This document shows positions 1-9,579 of a stretch of DNA of 64,000 nucleotides, in pieces. A program made the translations under genes and the position numbers. Below the pieces are notes generated by a model. That model was not told the DNA's origin, searched no databases, and saw only the letters and a program-made list of their open reading frames with translations. The stretch comes from JBBSHS01 sp038232515 (GTDB lineage: Bacteria; Actinomycetota; Acidimicrobiia; Acidimicrobiales; JAUJNH01), in NCBI GenBank assembly GCA_038232515.1, contig JBBSHS010000001.1, positions 45,848 to 109,847 of the forward strand, read 5' to 3'. How positions within the stretch are numbered: position 1 is the stretch's first letter; every line of letters begins with the position of its first letter.

Positions 1-731
1 TCATGCCGGCCTCGCCCACCCTGCCCTACGACATGGGCAGGGTCCTCAAGGCGGTGGTGGACGACGGCGACGTCTTCGAGTACTTCCCGCACTGGGCCAT
101 GAACCTCATCTGTGGGTTCGCCCGGTTCGACGGCCACGCAGTGGGCATCGTGGCCAACCAGCCCCAGGTCCTGGCGGGCGTGCTCAACATCGACGCCAGC
201 GAGAAGGGTGCCCGTTTCGTGCGCACCTGTGACGCCTTCAACCTGCCCCTGGTCACCTTCGTCGACGTCCCCGGGTTCATGCCCGGCACCGACCAGGAGT
301 ACGGCGGCATAATCCGCCACGGGGCCAAGCTGCTCTACTCGTTCTGCGAGTCGACCGTGCCCCGCATCCAGGTCATCACCCGCAAGGCCTACGGCGGCGC
401 CTACGTGGTCATGGACTCCAAGTCCATCGGCTCGGACCTCGCCTTCGCCTGGCCGTCGGCCGAGCTCGCCGTCATGGGCCCGCAGGGCGCGGTCGACGTC
501 GTCTACTCACGAGAGCTGGCCACGGCCAACGACCCCGTGGGCCGCCGGGCCGAGCTGGTCGAGGAGTACACCGAGCGCTACGCCAACCCGTACGTGGCGG
601 CCGAGCGGGGGTACGTCGACGACGTCATCGACCCGGCCGACACGCGGGCGGTGCTCATCAAGAGCCTGGCCATCCTCCGCTCCAAGCGGGAAGACCTGCC
701 CAATCGCAAGCACGGCAACATGCCGCTGTGA
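1..731 (+). CDS. pccB: acyl-CoA carboxylase, carboxyltransferase (beta) subunit, 3' part
   Basis: C-terminal ~243 residues of a biotin-dependent propionyl/acetyl-CoA carboxylase beta chain; the 5' end lies before the window. It transfers carboxyl from carboxybiotin to acyl-CoA. Crotonase-fold signatures of the family are visible: VDVPGFMPGTDQEYGGIIRHGAK (shown here as VDVPGFMPG...GGIIRHGAK) for oxyanion and CoA binding, RKAYGGAYVVM, and FAWPSAELAVMGPQGAV, plus the terminal RKHGNMPL that ends most actinobacterial AccD/PccB proteins. The stop overlaps the GTG of the next gene (GTGA), the usual coupling with the small epsilon subunit. Acetyl versus propionyl preference cannot be read from this part. 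Confidence 0.95.
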   Translation, partial: MPASPTLPYDMGRVLKAVVDDGDVFEYFPHWAMNLICGFARFDGHAVGIVANQPQVLAGVLNIDASEKGARFVRTCDAFNLPLVTFVDVPGFMPGTDQEYGGIIRHGAKLLYSFCESTVPRIQVITRKAYGGAYVVMDSKSIGSDLAFAWPSAELAVMGPQGAVDVVYSRELATANDPVGRRAELVEEYTERYANPYVAAERGYVDDVIDPADTRAVLIKSLAILRSKREDLPNRKHGNMPL

Positions 732-979
732 CACGACCGCCGTCGGGGCCGTCGGGGCCGACCGCCGATGTGACCGGAACGCCGTCGGGGGCAACGGCCG
801 AGGTGGCTGGTTGCGAGCGGCCCTCTGCGGCCGAGGTGGCGGCCATCGTCGCCGCCGTCGAGCTTTTGTGGCCACGCCCCGTCGTGTACCAGCCACCGGT
901 GACCGAGGGGTCGGGGTGGCGGTTCTCCGGACGGTGGTGGGCCAGGCCGGTGCCGGCCCGCCGGCACCGGCCCTGGTGA
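728..979 (+). CDS. acyl-CoA carboxylase epsilon subunit
   Basis: 83-residue protein starting at a GTG that overlaps the stop of the beta-subunit gene. The pattern RPSAAEVAAIVAAVELLW followed by a Pro-rich stretch and WRFSGRWWA matches the actinobacterial AccE/PccE family: a short helix that packs against the carboxyltransferase and a C-terminal Trp/Arg segment. Its role is to stimulate the acyl-CoA carboxylase holoenzyme. The Pro/Thr/Gly-rich first 25 residues are probably disordered. The family is short and poorly conserved, so the call rests on the motif plus its position directly after the beta subunit. Confidence 0.8.
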   Translation: MTRPPSGPSGPTADVTGTPSGATAEVAGCERPSAAEVAAIVAAVELLWPRPVVYQPPVTEGSGWRFSGRWWARPVPARRHRPW

Positions 980-984
980 CCGCT

Positions 985-1134
985 CTACTTCTTGTGGGCG
1001 ACGCTGCTGGGCGGGTCGGTCCGCCCGTCGCCTGCCGCCTTGCCCCGGCACCCGACAACGCCCAGCGAACAGGTGGCCACCAGGGCGACGGCCACCAGCC
1101 GGTGCACGACGCGGTGAGCAGGAGCGCAGGGCAT
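985..1134 (-). CDS. possible small lipoprotein
   Basis: A 49-codon minus-strand frame beginning MPCAPAHRVVHRLVAVALV carries an N-terminal Arg/His region, a hydrophobic stretch and a lipobox-like GVVGC, then a short hydrophilic tail. This is the layout of a very small lipoprotein. The start could lie further upstream (1197). I recognise no family and see no clear ribosome-binding site, so this may be a chance frame in GC-rich DNA. It is convergent with the carboxylase epsilon gene. Confidence 0.3.
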   Translation of the reverse strand: MPCAPAHRVVHRLVAVALVATCSLGVVGCRGKAAGDGRTDPPSSVAHKK

Positions 1135-1350
1135 GGCCGAGAACCTAGCGGCAGGCGTGGCCGGTGCTCCACGTGGTGAATCCTGATGTTTGCCCACAGG
1201 TCACCCTGGGGAAAGGCCGCTGGACGCCCCCACTCAGTATCGCTTGGTGTGAATACTTTGGCGAGCACCCTGCCATCTGCGGTGACGCACGGCTCGGGCC
1301 CATTCGGCGGAGGAGTTATCCCACGCCTGTGGACAACCTTGGGGATTGTC

Positions 1351-1989
1351 ATGGTTGACCATCCCCTGTTCGCAGCCGTCTACGACCGGCTCACCGAGCC
1401 GCTCGAGCGGGCCGCCCTGGCCGAGCGCCGCCGCCGGCTTCTGGGCACGGCGAGGGGCAAGGTGCTGGAGATCGGCGGCGGCACCGGCCGTTCCCTGGCC
1501 CACTACCGGTCCACCCAGGTCGAGCGGGTCGACGTCATCGAGCCCGACGGGGCCATGCGGCGGCGGCTCGTGTCCCGGGCCGCCGCCGCCCCGGTGAGCG
1601 TGCGGGCCTACCCGGGCGGCGTCGACGACCCTTTCCCCGAACCGCCCTACGACACCGAGGTCTGCTGCGGCGTACTGTGCACCGTGCCCGACCTCGACCG
1701 AGCCGTGGCCCGCCTCTTGAGCGGGTTGGCGCCCGGCGGCCGACTGCTGTTCCTCGAGCACGTGCGCAGCCCTGGCTGGCGCGGCCGGGCCCAGCACGCC
1801 GCCACCCCGTTGTGGTCACGGGTCGTGCCCGGCTGCCACCTCGACCGCGACGTGCTCGGCGCCCTGTGGGCCGGGGGCTTCGTGGTCACCGACGGTGACC
1901 GGTTCCGCATTCCGCTGTCCGGCGGTGCCCTTTTCGACATGGTGGAGGGCACGGCCATCCGACGCATCCGACCGGAGGCAACGCCATGA
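1351..1989 (+). CDS. class I SAM-dependent methyltransferase
   Basis: 212-residue Rossmann-fold methyltransferase. Motif I is VLEIGGGTGRSLAHY near residue 35, followed by an acidic motif II (VDVIEPDGAMRRRL) and a motif IV/V region with CGVLCTVPDLDRAVARL and APGGRLLFLEHV. This resembles the Methyltransf_11 / METTL7-like group acting on lipids or small molecules; the substrate is unknown. The frame is open further upstream, but MVDHPLFAAVYD is the natural start because family members begin with a Y-D element just before the fold. The stop overlaps the next gene's ATG, so the two are probably co-transcribed. Confidence 0.8.
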   Translation: MVDHPLFAAVYDRLTEPLERAALAERRRRLLGTARGKVLEIGGGTGRSLAHYRSTQVERVDVIEPDGAMRRRLVSRAAAAPVSVRAYPGGVDDPFPEPPYDTEVCCGVLCTVPDLDRAVARLLSGLAPGGRLLFLEHVRSPGWRGRAQHAATPLWSRVVPGCHLDRDVLGALWAGGFVVTDGDRFRIPLSGGALFDMVEGTAIRRIRPEATP

Positions 1990-2663
1990 CGACGACCGAG
2001 GGCACCCTGGCACTGGTGGGCGGGGGTGAGTGGCGAGACGGCTGCCGTGCCTTGGACGCCGAGCTGCTCGAAGCCAGCGGTGGCACCGAGGTGTCGGTCC
2101 TGCCCACGGCGGCGGCCTACGAGCATCCGGGCAGGGCGGTCGACTGGGCCGCCGCCTACTTCGACAGCCTCGGTGCCACCGTGCGCCCGGTCATGGTCCT
2201 CGGTCGCGTCGACGCCGGGGCCGACGAGAACGCCCGGGCCATCCGGTCATCCCGGTTCGTGTACCTGGGCGGCGGCTCCCCGCTCCACCTGCGCTCGGTG
2301 CTGAAGGGCTCGCCGGTGTGGGAGGCGCTGGTCGAGGCGTGGCGGGACGGTGCGGTGGTGGCCGGGTCGTCGGCCGGCGCCATGGTGCTGGGCGACCCGA
2401 TGGTCGACCCGCGCGGCGGGGCGTTCACCCTCGGCCTGGGACTGGTCGAGAACATGGCCGTCCTGCCCCACCACGACGCCGGTTCCGCCGAGCGCGTCCA
2501 CCGCACCCTGGCCCTGGCCTCCAAGGGAGTGGCCGTGGTCGGGTTACCCGAGCAGACGGGCGTGGTGCTGAGCCCGGGTTCCCCGTGGCGGGCCGTGGGC
2601 GACGGCCAGGTCACCGTCTGGGTGGACGGCCAGGAACGCGATCTCAGCGTCCTGCCCTCGTAG
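1986..2663 (+). CDS. peptidase S51 (cyanophycinase / dipeptidase E-like)
   Basis: 225-residue protein of the S51 family (class I glutamine-amidotransferase-like fold). LALVGGGEW opens the fold, VYLGGGSPLHL is the family glycine loop, and GSSAGAMVLG near residue 125 holds the nucleophilic Ser in the elbow. A downstream His-containing stretch (VLPHHDAGSAERVHRT) is placed for the triad. Family members cleave Asp-X dipeptides or cyanophycin; which one applies here cannot be said. The ATG overlaps the methyltransferase stop by 4 bp. Confidence 0.82.
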   Translation: MTTTEGTLALVGGGEWRDGCRALDAELLEASGGTEVSVLPTAAAYEHPGRAVDWAAAYFDSLGATVRPVMVLGRVDAGADENARAIRSSRFVYLGGGSPLHLRSVLKGSPVWEALVEAWRDGAVVAGSSAGAMVLGDPMVDPRGGAFTLGLGLVENMAVLPHHDAGSAERVHRTLALASKGVAVVGLPEQTGVVLSPGSPWRAVGDGQVTVWVDGQERDLSVLPS

Positions 2664-2685
2664 AGCACAAGAGGAGGGGCCCGCC

Positions 2686-2708
2686 GGGGAGGGGCTACGC
2701 CCCGCCCC
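2686..2708. terminator. GC-rich hairpin between convergent genes
   Basis: GGGGAGGGGC-TAC-GCCCCGCCCC forms a 9-10 bp stem with one mismatch and a 3-nt loop. It lies between the 3' ends of the S51 peptidase (+) and the cyclophilin (-), the right place for a bidirectional terminator. No T-run follows, so this is inferred from structure and position. Confidence 0.45.
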
Positions 2709-2711
2709 GCG

Positions 2712-3266
2712 CTACTGCTCCGAGACGGTCACGGACTGGATGACCACGTCCTTCACCGGGCGGTCGCCGCCGGCGGTCTGGACGGCCTGCATCTGGTCGA
2801 CGACGTCGAGGCCCTTGACGACCTTGCCGAACAGTGAGTACTTGGGGGGCAGGGCCATGCCCGCCTTTCCGCTGACGATGAAGAACTGGCTGCCGTTGGT
2901 GTCGGGGCCGGCGTTGGCCATGGCCACCGATCCTTTCTCGTACCGGCCCGCCTTGGGCAGCTCGTCGGCGAAGCGGTAGCCGGGGCCGCCCGATCCCGTG
3001 CCGGTGGGGTCTCCGCCCTGGCACATGAAGTCGCGGATGATGCGGTGGAAGATGAGCCCGTCGAAGTAGTGCCACCGCGCCAGGAACACGAAGTTGTTGG
3101 TGGTGAGCGGCGCGCCGGCGGCGTCCAGGGCGATCGTCATGGAGCCCAGGTTCGTGGTGAGCTCGGCGCTGTACCGCTTGGCCGCGTCGATGGTCATGGG
3201 CGGGATGCCGTCGAAGTGGGTCTTGCGAGGGCTCGACCCGTCCGGTTCGGGGGCTTCGGTGGACAT
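2712..3266 (-). CDS. peptidyl-prolyl cis-trans isomerase, cyclophilin type
   Basis: 184-residue single-domain cyclophilin. Characteristic blocks are LTTNNFVFLARWHYFDG, FHRIIRDFMCQGGDPTGTG (active-site Arg in FHR; Q and GGD of the core), SVAMANAGPDTNGSQFFI and YSLFGKVVKGLDVVDQM. No signal peptide or membrane segment is visible, so it is probably a cytosolic folding enzyme. The start is the ATG of MSTEAPEPDG. A membrane-anchored paralogue lies just upstream on the same strand, suggesting a tandem duplication or a shared transcript. Confidence 0.93.
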   Translation of the reverse strand: MSTEAPEPDGSSPRKTHFDGIPPMTIDAAKRYSAELTTNLGSMTIALDAAGAPLTTNNFVFLARWHYFDGLIFHRIIRDFMCQGGDPTGTGSGGPGYRFADELPKAGRYEKGSVAMANAGPDTNGSQFFIVSGKAGMALPPKYSLFGKVVKGLDVVDQMQAVQTAGGDRPVKDVVIQSVTVSEQ

Positions 3267-3338
3267 GAAGGTTCCTCTCGTGGTGGCGTGGCTCGTGGGT
3301 CGCGTTCGCCGCGGCCGGTTCAGGTGGCGGCGATCGGT

Positions 3339-4226
3339 TCAGCCGGCGGCAATGGTCACGGTCTTCACGGTGACCACCGGATCGGGGCGACCGCCGAGAC
3401 AGCCCTGGTCAGACTGGTCCGCCGGGCACGCCGCGCTGGTGGCTTCGACCTTCTGCAGGATGTCCAGGCCGGCGGTCGTGTGGCCGAAGGTCACGTATGT
3501 CCCCTGGCTGTCGAGCTGGGAGGCCTTGGGCCCGGTGACGAAGAAGTACTGGGCCGAGGCGCTGTCGGCGTTCTGGCCGCGGGCCATGGTGAGGTCACCT
3601 GGGCTGTACGAGAACTTCCCACCCTCGTCCTTGATGTTGTAGCCCGGGCCAGGGTCGGTTATGTCCTGGGTCTGCGGCGACCCGCCCTGGATGATGTCGA
3701 GGGTGTCATCCACCCGGTCGAAGGACGTGCCGTCGTAGTAGTGGTAGAGGGACAGGACCACGAAGTTGTTGGTGGTCATCGGCGTGCGCTTGGTGTCCAG
3801 GGCGACCTTGACCACGCCGGCCGATGTGTCGAAGGTGGCCGTGTAGGTCTTCTTGGGATCGATGCACATGGGTGGCGCCTTGGCGAAGCCGGTGGTGCGG
3901 GGCGACGACCCGTCGGCCTTCGGGCACGGGGTGTCGCCGGTCAGCGTGGCCCCCTTGGCCGCCGGGTCCGCCTTGGGTGGGCTGGGCTGGGTCACCGACG
4001 TGGTCGAGTCGCCCGGCCCCGTCGTGCTCGTCTGGTTGGCCGAGACCTTCTTGGAGCTGTTGTGGTGCAGGGCGAGGTAGCCGCCGACGAGGGCGGCGAC
4101 CACGACCACGGCCACCCCGGCGTACAGTCCCTGGCTCTTGCGCTGCTCGCGCTTGCGCGCCTTGGCCAGCGCGGCGCGGCGCATGGCCTGCCCCTGGCGT
4201 TTGCGCGATCGCTTTTCGCTCGGCAC
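3339..4226 (-). CDS. membrane-anchored cyclophilin-type PPIase
   Basis: About 295 residues from the GTG of VPSEKRSRKRQGQAMRR. The MPSEKR-type basic N-terminus is typical of actinobacterial anchored cyclophilins; an upstream GTG (4274) is also open. After the basic segment, GLYAGVAVVVVAALVGGYLA is one membrane helix, followed by a Ser/Thr/Pro linker and a cyclophilin domain. Compared with the neighbour, the domain is more divergent: FDRVDDTLDIIQGGSP replaces FHR..F.CQGGDP, so the catalytic Arg context is altered, while SASAQYFFVTG and FGHTTAGLDILQKV remain. Probably an extracytoplasmic folding factor. Confidence 0.88.
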   Translation of the reverse strand: MPSEKRSRKRQGQAMRRAALAKARKREQRKSQGLYAGVAVVVVAALVGGYLALHHNSSKKVSANQTSTTGPGDSTTSVTQPSPPKADPAAKGATLTGDTPCPKADGSSPRTTGFAKAPPMCIDPKKTYTATFDTSAGVVKVALDTKRTPMTTNNFVVLSLYHYYDGTSFDRVDDTLDIIQGGSPQTQDITDPGPGYNIKDEGGKFSYSPGDLTMARGQNADSASAQYFFVTGPKASQLDSQGTYVTFGHTTAGLDILQKVEATSAACPADQSDQGCLGGRPDPVVTVKTVTIAAG

Positions 4227-4309
4227 GGGCCGACACCATAGGTGCTCGGTGCGAACGGGAGGGCCGGACGGCACGGCGTCCGCGGCCTGAAGATCTACCC
4301 TCGTCGGCC

Positions 4310-5527
4310 GTGGCCCTGGTCGTCCAGAAGTTCGGGGGCACCTCGGTGGCCGACGCCGACCGCATCCGGGCCGTGGCCGACCACATCGGTCGCACCCGTC
4401 GGCGGGGCCACGAGGTCGTCGCCGTGGTGAGCGCCATGGGCAAGACCACCGACGAGCTCGAACGCCTGTCGCTGGAGGTCTCCGCCACCCGGCCCGGACG
4501 CGAGCTCGACATGCTGCTCAGCTCGGGAGAGCGGATCACCATGGCGCTGTTGTGCATGGCCCTCGCCGACCTCGGGGTGCCCTCGTCCAGCTTCACCGGC
4601 AGCCAGGCCGGCATCATCACCGACACCAGCCACACCCGGGCCAAGATCGTGGAGATCAGGGGCGACCGGATCCGGTCCGCCCTGGCCGATGGACAGGTGC
4701 CGGTGGTGGCCGGGTTCCAAGGGGTGAGCGTGGCCAAGGACGTCACCACTCTGGGCCGGGGCGGTTCCGACACCACGGCGGTGGCGCTGGCCGCCGTGCT
4801 CGACGCGTCCGTGTGCCAGATCTACACCGACGTCACCGGCGTGTTCAGCGCCGACCCCCGCATCGTGCCGTCGGCCTACCGCATCGCCCGGCTCTCGTGG
4901 GAGGAGCTGCTGGAGATGTGTGCCGCCGGCTGCCCCAAGCCCGAGGTCCGGGCGGCCGAGTTCGCCCGCACCCACCAGGTGCCCCTCGAGGTGCGGTCAT
5001 CCTTCACCTGGCAGCCCGGCAGCACCGTCCGTGAGGAGGACCACTCCATGGAGCAGGCCATCGTCAGCTCTGTCGTCCACGAGCCGGGGGAGGCCAAGGT
5101 CACCGTGACCGGGGTGCCCGACCGTGTCGGCGTGGCCGGCCAGCTGTTCACCGCGCTCGCCGAACACCATGTGAACGTCGACATGATCGTGCAGAGCATC
5201 TCGGTGCACGGCGTCACCGACATCAGCTTCACGGTGCCGTCGAGGGAGCTGGAGGCCAGCCTGGTCGTGGGGCGTTCTCTGCAGGCCGAGGTCGGCGCCA
5301 CCGACGTCATCGGCGATGCGGCGGTGGCCAAGGTGAGCATCATCGGCGCCGGCATGAAGACCAACCCGGGCGTGGCCGCTACCGTCTTCCGTGCCCTGGC
5401 CGCCGGGGGCGTGAACATCGAGATGATCTCCACCTCGCCCATCCGCATCTCCTGCGTGCTTCGCGAGGCCGACTGCGAGCGGGCCGTGCAGCTCCTCCAC
5501 ACCGCCTTCGAGCTGGACGCCGACTAG
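4310..5527 (+). CDS. lysC: aspartokinase with two ACT domains
   Basis: 405 residues from a GTG giving VALVVQKFGGTSVAD. Catalyses ATP-dependent phosphorylation of aspartate, the first step of the lysine/threonine/methionine and diaminopimelate pathway. The kinase domain shows KFGGTSVAD, SAMGKTTDEL, ERITMALL, GFQGVS and LGRGGSDTTAVALA. Two ACT domains follow from about residue 270 (VTVTGVPDRVGVAGQLF; VSIIGAGMKTNPGVAATVF) and would bind feedback amino acids. In many actinobacteria ask and asd are adjacent. Here asd lies 3 kb away with the sulfate-activation operon between, so the pair appears split by the cys genes. Confidence 0.95.
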   Translation: MALVVQKFGGTSVADADRIRAVADHIGRTRRRGHEVVAVVSAMGKTTDELERLSLEVSATRPGRELDMLLSSGERITMALLCMALADLGVPSSSFTGSQAGIITDTSHTRAKIVEIRGDRIRSALADGQVPVVAGFQGVSVAKDVTTLGRGGSDTTAVALAAVLDASVCQIYTDVTGVFSADPRIVPSAYRIARLSWEELLEMCAAGCPKPEVRAAEFARTHQVPLEVRSSFTWQPGSTVREEDHSMEQAIVSSVVHEPGEAKVTVTGVPDRVGVAGQLFTALAEHHVNVDMIVQSISVHGVTDISFTVPSRELEASLVVGRSLQAEVGATDVIGDAAVAKVSIIGAGMKTNPGVAATVFRALAAGGVNIEMISTSPIRISCVLREADCERAVQLLHTAFELDAD

Positions 5528-5570
5528 AGCCGGGCCCATATGGGGGTGGACAAGCCCTGTGGAGCTCTGA

Positions 5571-6191
5571 TCACCCCCGTCTGGGGCCACCCGAACCGGG
5601 CGGGAGGTGGAGCAGCTCCAGCACAGAGGCGGCGGCCCCGGCGACGTCGGCCCCGGGCTCCAGGCGTAGGTCTGGGGCGGCCGGGGGCTCGTAGGGGTCG
5701 TCGATGCCGGTGAAACCGGACAGCTGGCCCGAGCGGGCCTTGGCGTAGAGACCTTTGGGGTCGCGGCGCTCGCACTCCGCCAACGGCGTGTCCACGAACA
5801 CCTCGACGAAGGGCAGGGCCGCCGTCTCGTGGGCGGCCCGGACGCGGGCGCGGCCGTCGGCGTAGGGGGAGATGACCGGGGCCAGGGCCACGATGCCGGC
5901 ATCGGCGAACAGACGCGCCACCTCACCGACGCGGCGCACGTTCTCCTCCCGGCCGGCCCGGTCGAAGCCCAGGTCCCCGTTCAACCCGTGGCGCAGGTTG
6001 TCGCCGTCCAGCAGGTAGCAGGGCCGGCCTTGGGCCAGCAGCAGGCGCTCTACTTCGACGGCCACGGTCGACTTGCCCGACGCCGACAGGCCCGTGAACC
6101 ACACGGTGGCGCCGCCGGGGGAGCCGATGGCGGCCAGCCGGGTGGCCCGCCCGGCGCCCGTGTGCCACACCACGCCGGTATTCGTCGTCAT
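5571..6191 (-). CDS. cysC: adenylylsulfate (APS) kinase
   Basis: 206 residues. Phosphorylates APS to PAPS with ATP. The Walker A loop is GLSASGKST at residues 34-42, with DGDNLRHGLNGDLGF (APS-binding DGDN..R.GL), REENVRRVGEV, and FVDTPLAECERRDPKGLYAKAR. The ATG overlaps the cysN stop (TGATG), so translation is coupled in the order cysD-cysN-cysC. A much longer open frame continues upstream in this register but is a shadow of cysN. CysC with CysDN points to PAPS-based assimilation or sulfation. Confidence 0.93.
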   Translation of the reverse strand: MTTNTGVVWHTGAGRATRLAAIGSPGGATVWFTGLSASGKSTVAVEVERLLLAQGRPCYLLDGDNLRHGLNGDLGFDRAGREENVRRVGEVARLFADAGIVALAPVISPYADGRARVRAAHETAALPFVEVFVDTPLAECERRDPKGLYAKARSGQLSGFTGIDDPYEPPAAPDLRLEPGADVAGAAASVLELLHLPPGSGGPRRG

Positions 6192-7438
6192 CACAGGATC
6201 ATGCCTGCGGCCAGGGTGGCGGCGCTGGACTCGTCGATCAGGATGAAGCTGCCGGTGACCCGGTTGCGTTGGTAGGCGTCGTGGAACAGCGGCACCGTCG
6301 TGCGCAGGCTCACCCGGCCGATCTCGTTCAGGTCCAGGCGCGCGGCGGTCTCGTCGCGGTGGAGGGTGTTGACGTCGAGTCGGTACTGCAGGTCCTTGAC
6401 CAGCGCCCGGGCCGTTCGGGTGGTGTGCTTGATGACGACTTTGGTCCCCTCGGTGAGCGACCGGTGGTCGGTCATCCAGCACACCATGGCGTCGATGTCC
6501 TGGCCCACCTTGGGCTGGTTGTGGAGCCGGCAGATCATGTCGCCCCGGCTCACGTCCAGGTCGTCGGCCAGGCGGACGGCCACCGACATGGGGGCGAAGG
6601 CCTCGGCCACCGGCCCGTCCAAGGCGTCGATGGACTCGATTTTGGACGTCAGGCCCGACGGCAGCACCATCACCTCGTCGCCCGGCTTGAGTACGCCGCC
6701 CGCCACCTGGCCGGCGTAGGAGCGGTAGTCGGGCCATTCGGCCGACTGCGGCCGGATGACGTACTGCACGGGCAGGCGGACGTCTATGAGGTTGCGGTCC
6801 GAGGCGATGAACACGTCCTCGAGATGGTGCAACAGCGAGGTTCCGTCGTACCACGTCATGTTGGCCGACCGCTCGACGACGTTGTCGCCCTGGAGGGCCG
6901 AGACCGGGATGAAGGTCAGGTCGTGTACGTCCAGCTTGGTGGCGAACTGCCGGAACTCGTCCTTCAGCTCCTCGAACCGGCCCTGGTCCCAGCCCACCAG
7001 GTCCATCTTGTTGACACATAGGACGAGGTGGGGGACCCGCAGCAGGGCGGCAAGGAAAGCATGCCGGCGGGACTGCTCGACGATGCCGTTGCGGGCGTCG
7101 ACGAGGATGAGGGCCAGGTTGGCGGTCGACGCCCCTGTCACCATGTTGCGGGTGTACTGGATGTGCCCAGGGGTGTCGGCGATGATGAACTTGCGCCTGG
7201 GGGTTGAGAAATAGCGGTAGGCGACGTCGATGGTGATGCCCTGCTCGCGTTCTGCCCTCAACCCGTCGGTCAACAGCGCCAGGTTGGTGGTGTCGTCGCC
7301 CCGGCGCTGCGAATAGCGCTCGATGGCCTCGAGCTGGTCCTCGAAGATGCCCTTGGCGTCGTACAGCAGCCGCCCGATGAGCGTCGACTTGCCGTCGTCG
7401 ACCGAGCCGGCGGTGGCCAGCCGCAGCAGCTCCGTCAT
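6191..7438 (-). CDS. cysN: sulfate adenylyltransferase subunit 1 (GTPase)
   Basis: 415-residue EF-Tu-like GTPase that drives APS synthesis with CysD. G1 is GSVDDGKST at residues 11-19; the G3 region reads ADTPGHIQYTRNMVTGAST and G4 is NKMD. The remainder forms beta-barrel domains. The start is the ATG of MTELLRLATAGSVDDGK; the frame is open further upstream but the G1 loop position fixes the start. It lies 25 bp after cysD and overlaps cysC. The length excludes a fused CysC domain, consistent with the separate cysC. Confidence 0.95.
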   Translation of the reverse strand: MTELLRLATAGSVDDGKSTLIGRLLYDAKGIFEDQLEAIERYSQRRGDDTTNLALLTDGLRAEREQGITIDVAYRYFSTPRRKFIIADTPGHIQYTRNMVTGASTANLALILVDARNGIVEQSRRHAFLAALLRVPHLVLCVNKMDLVGWDQGRFEELKDEFRQFATKLDVHDLTFIPVSALQGDNVVERSANMTWYDGTSLLHHLEDVFIASDRNLIDVRLPVQYVIRPQSAEWPDYRSYAGQVAGGVLKPGDEVMVLPSGLTSKIESIDALDGPVAEAFAPMSVAVRLADDLDVSRGDMICRLHNQPKVGQDIDAMVCWMTDHRSLTEGTKVVIKHTTRTARALVKDLQYRLDVNTLHRDETAARLDLNEIGRVSLRTTVPLFHDAYQRNRVTGSFILIDESSAATLAAGMIL

Positions 7439-7463
7439 GTCCGCGCCCTCGTGCCCGCGGGCA

Positions 7464-8372
7464 TCAGAAGTAACCCTCTTTCTTGCGGTCCTCCATGGCG
7501 GCTTCGGAGAACCTGTCGTCGGCCCGGGTGGCGCCCCGTTCGGTGATGCGGGTGGCGGCCACCTCGGCCACGATGTCCGATGCCGCCCGGGCCGCCGACT
7601 CCACCGCACCGGTGCAGGTCACGTCGCCCACCGTGCGATAGCGCACGGAGGCCTCGAAGGGTTCCTCGCCGGGCAGGGTTTGGACCGGTCCGCCGACGCC
7701 CAGGAGCATGCCGTCACGGCGGACCACCGTGCGACGGTGGGAGTAGTAGATCGACGGCACCTCGATGCCTTCGGCCTCGATGTACTGCCAGATGTCCAGC
7801 TCGGTCCAGTTGCTGAGCGGGAACACCCGGAAATGCTCGCCTCGGGCCCGGCGCCCGTTGTACAGCGACCACAGCTCGGGTCGCTGCGCCTTGGGGTCCC
7901 ACTGCCCGAACTCGTCGCGGACACTGAAGACCCGCTCTTTGGCCCTGGCCTTCTCCTCGTCCCGGCGGGCGCCCCCGAAGACGGCGTCGAAGCCGTGGGT
8001 CTCGATGCCATCGAGCAGCGTGGTGGTCTGCAGCCGGTTACGGCTGGCCCGGGGACCGGTCTCTTCGACCACCCGGCCGGTGTCGATCGAGGCCTGGACG
8101 CTGGCCACCACCAAGCGGACGCCCAGCTCTGCCACCAGGCGGTCGCGGAGCTCGATCACCTCGTCGAAGTTCTCCCCGGTGTCGACGTGCATCAGCGGGA
8201 AGGGCAGGCGTGACGGCCAGAACGCCTTTTGGGCCAGCCGCAGCATGACGATCGAGTCCTTGCCGCCGGAGAAGAGCAGGCCGGGGCGTTCGAGCTCGGC
8301 CACCACTTCACGGAAGATGTGGACCGATTCCGCCTCCAGGGCGTCGAGGTGGGACAGCTGGTACGTGGCCAT
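7464..8372 (-). CDS. cysD: sulfate adenylyltransferase subunit 2
   Basis: 302 residues from MATYQLSHLDALEAESVHI. PAPS-reductase-fold nucleotide-alpha hydrolase that adenylates sulfate. The SGGKDSIVML P-loop lies near residue 35, followed by HVDTGENFDEVI and the GGARRDEEKARAKER segment typical of CysD. The C-terminus TRADDRFSEAAMEDRKKEGYF is the conserved family ending. First gene of the cysDNC operon; its promoter would lie in the 8373-8540 gap shared divergently with asd, where a palindromic repeat also sits. Confidence 0.95.
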   Translation of the reverse strand: MATYQLSHLDALEAESVHIFREVVAELERPGLLFSGGKDSIVMLRLAQKAFWPSRLPFPLMHVDTGENFDEVIELRDRLVAELGVRLVVASVQASIDTGRVVEETGPRASRNRLQTTTLLDGIETHGFDAVFGGARRDEEKARAKERVFSVRDEFGQWDPKAQRPELWSLYNGRRARGEHFRVFPLSNWTELDIWQYIEAEGIEVPSIYYSHRRTVVRRDGMLLGVGGPVQTLPGEEPFEASVRYRTVGDVTCTGAVESAARAASDIVAEVAATRITERGATRADDRFSEAAMEDRKKEGYF

Positions 8373-8434
8373 TACGGCCCACACGGTGCCGTACCCAAAG
8401 CTGACTCGGCAAGTCGGGATTGCCGGTCCGATAG

Positions 8435-9568
<1,134 letters not shown>

Positions 9569-9579
9569 CGGGAGGGCTC

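Noticed and set aside
507..1352. 281-codon minus-strand open frame
   Set aside because: Low-complexity Arg/Pro/Ala translation lying antisense to the carboxylase and epsilon genes; a typical shadow in GC-rich DNA.
3045..4241. 398-codon plus-strand open frame across the cyclophilin genes
   Set aside because: Antisense to two clear cyclophilins, composition Gly/Arg/Val-rich without domain features.
5571..7019. Extended 482-residue version of the cysC frame
   Set aside because: The extra N-terminal part is a shadow of cysN; true APS kinase begins at 6191 and overlaps the cysN stop.
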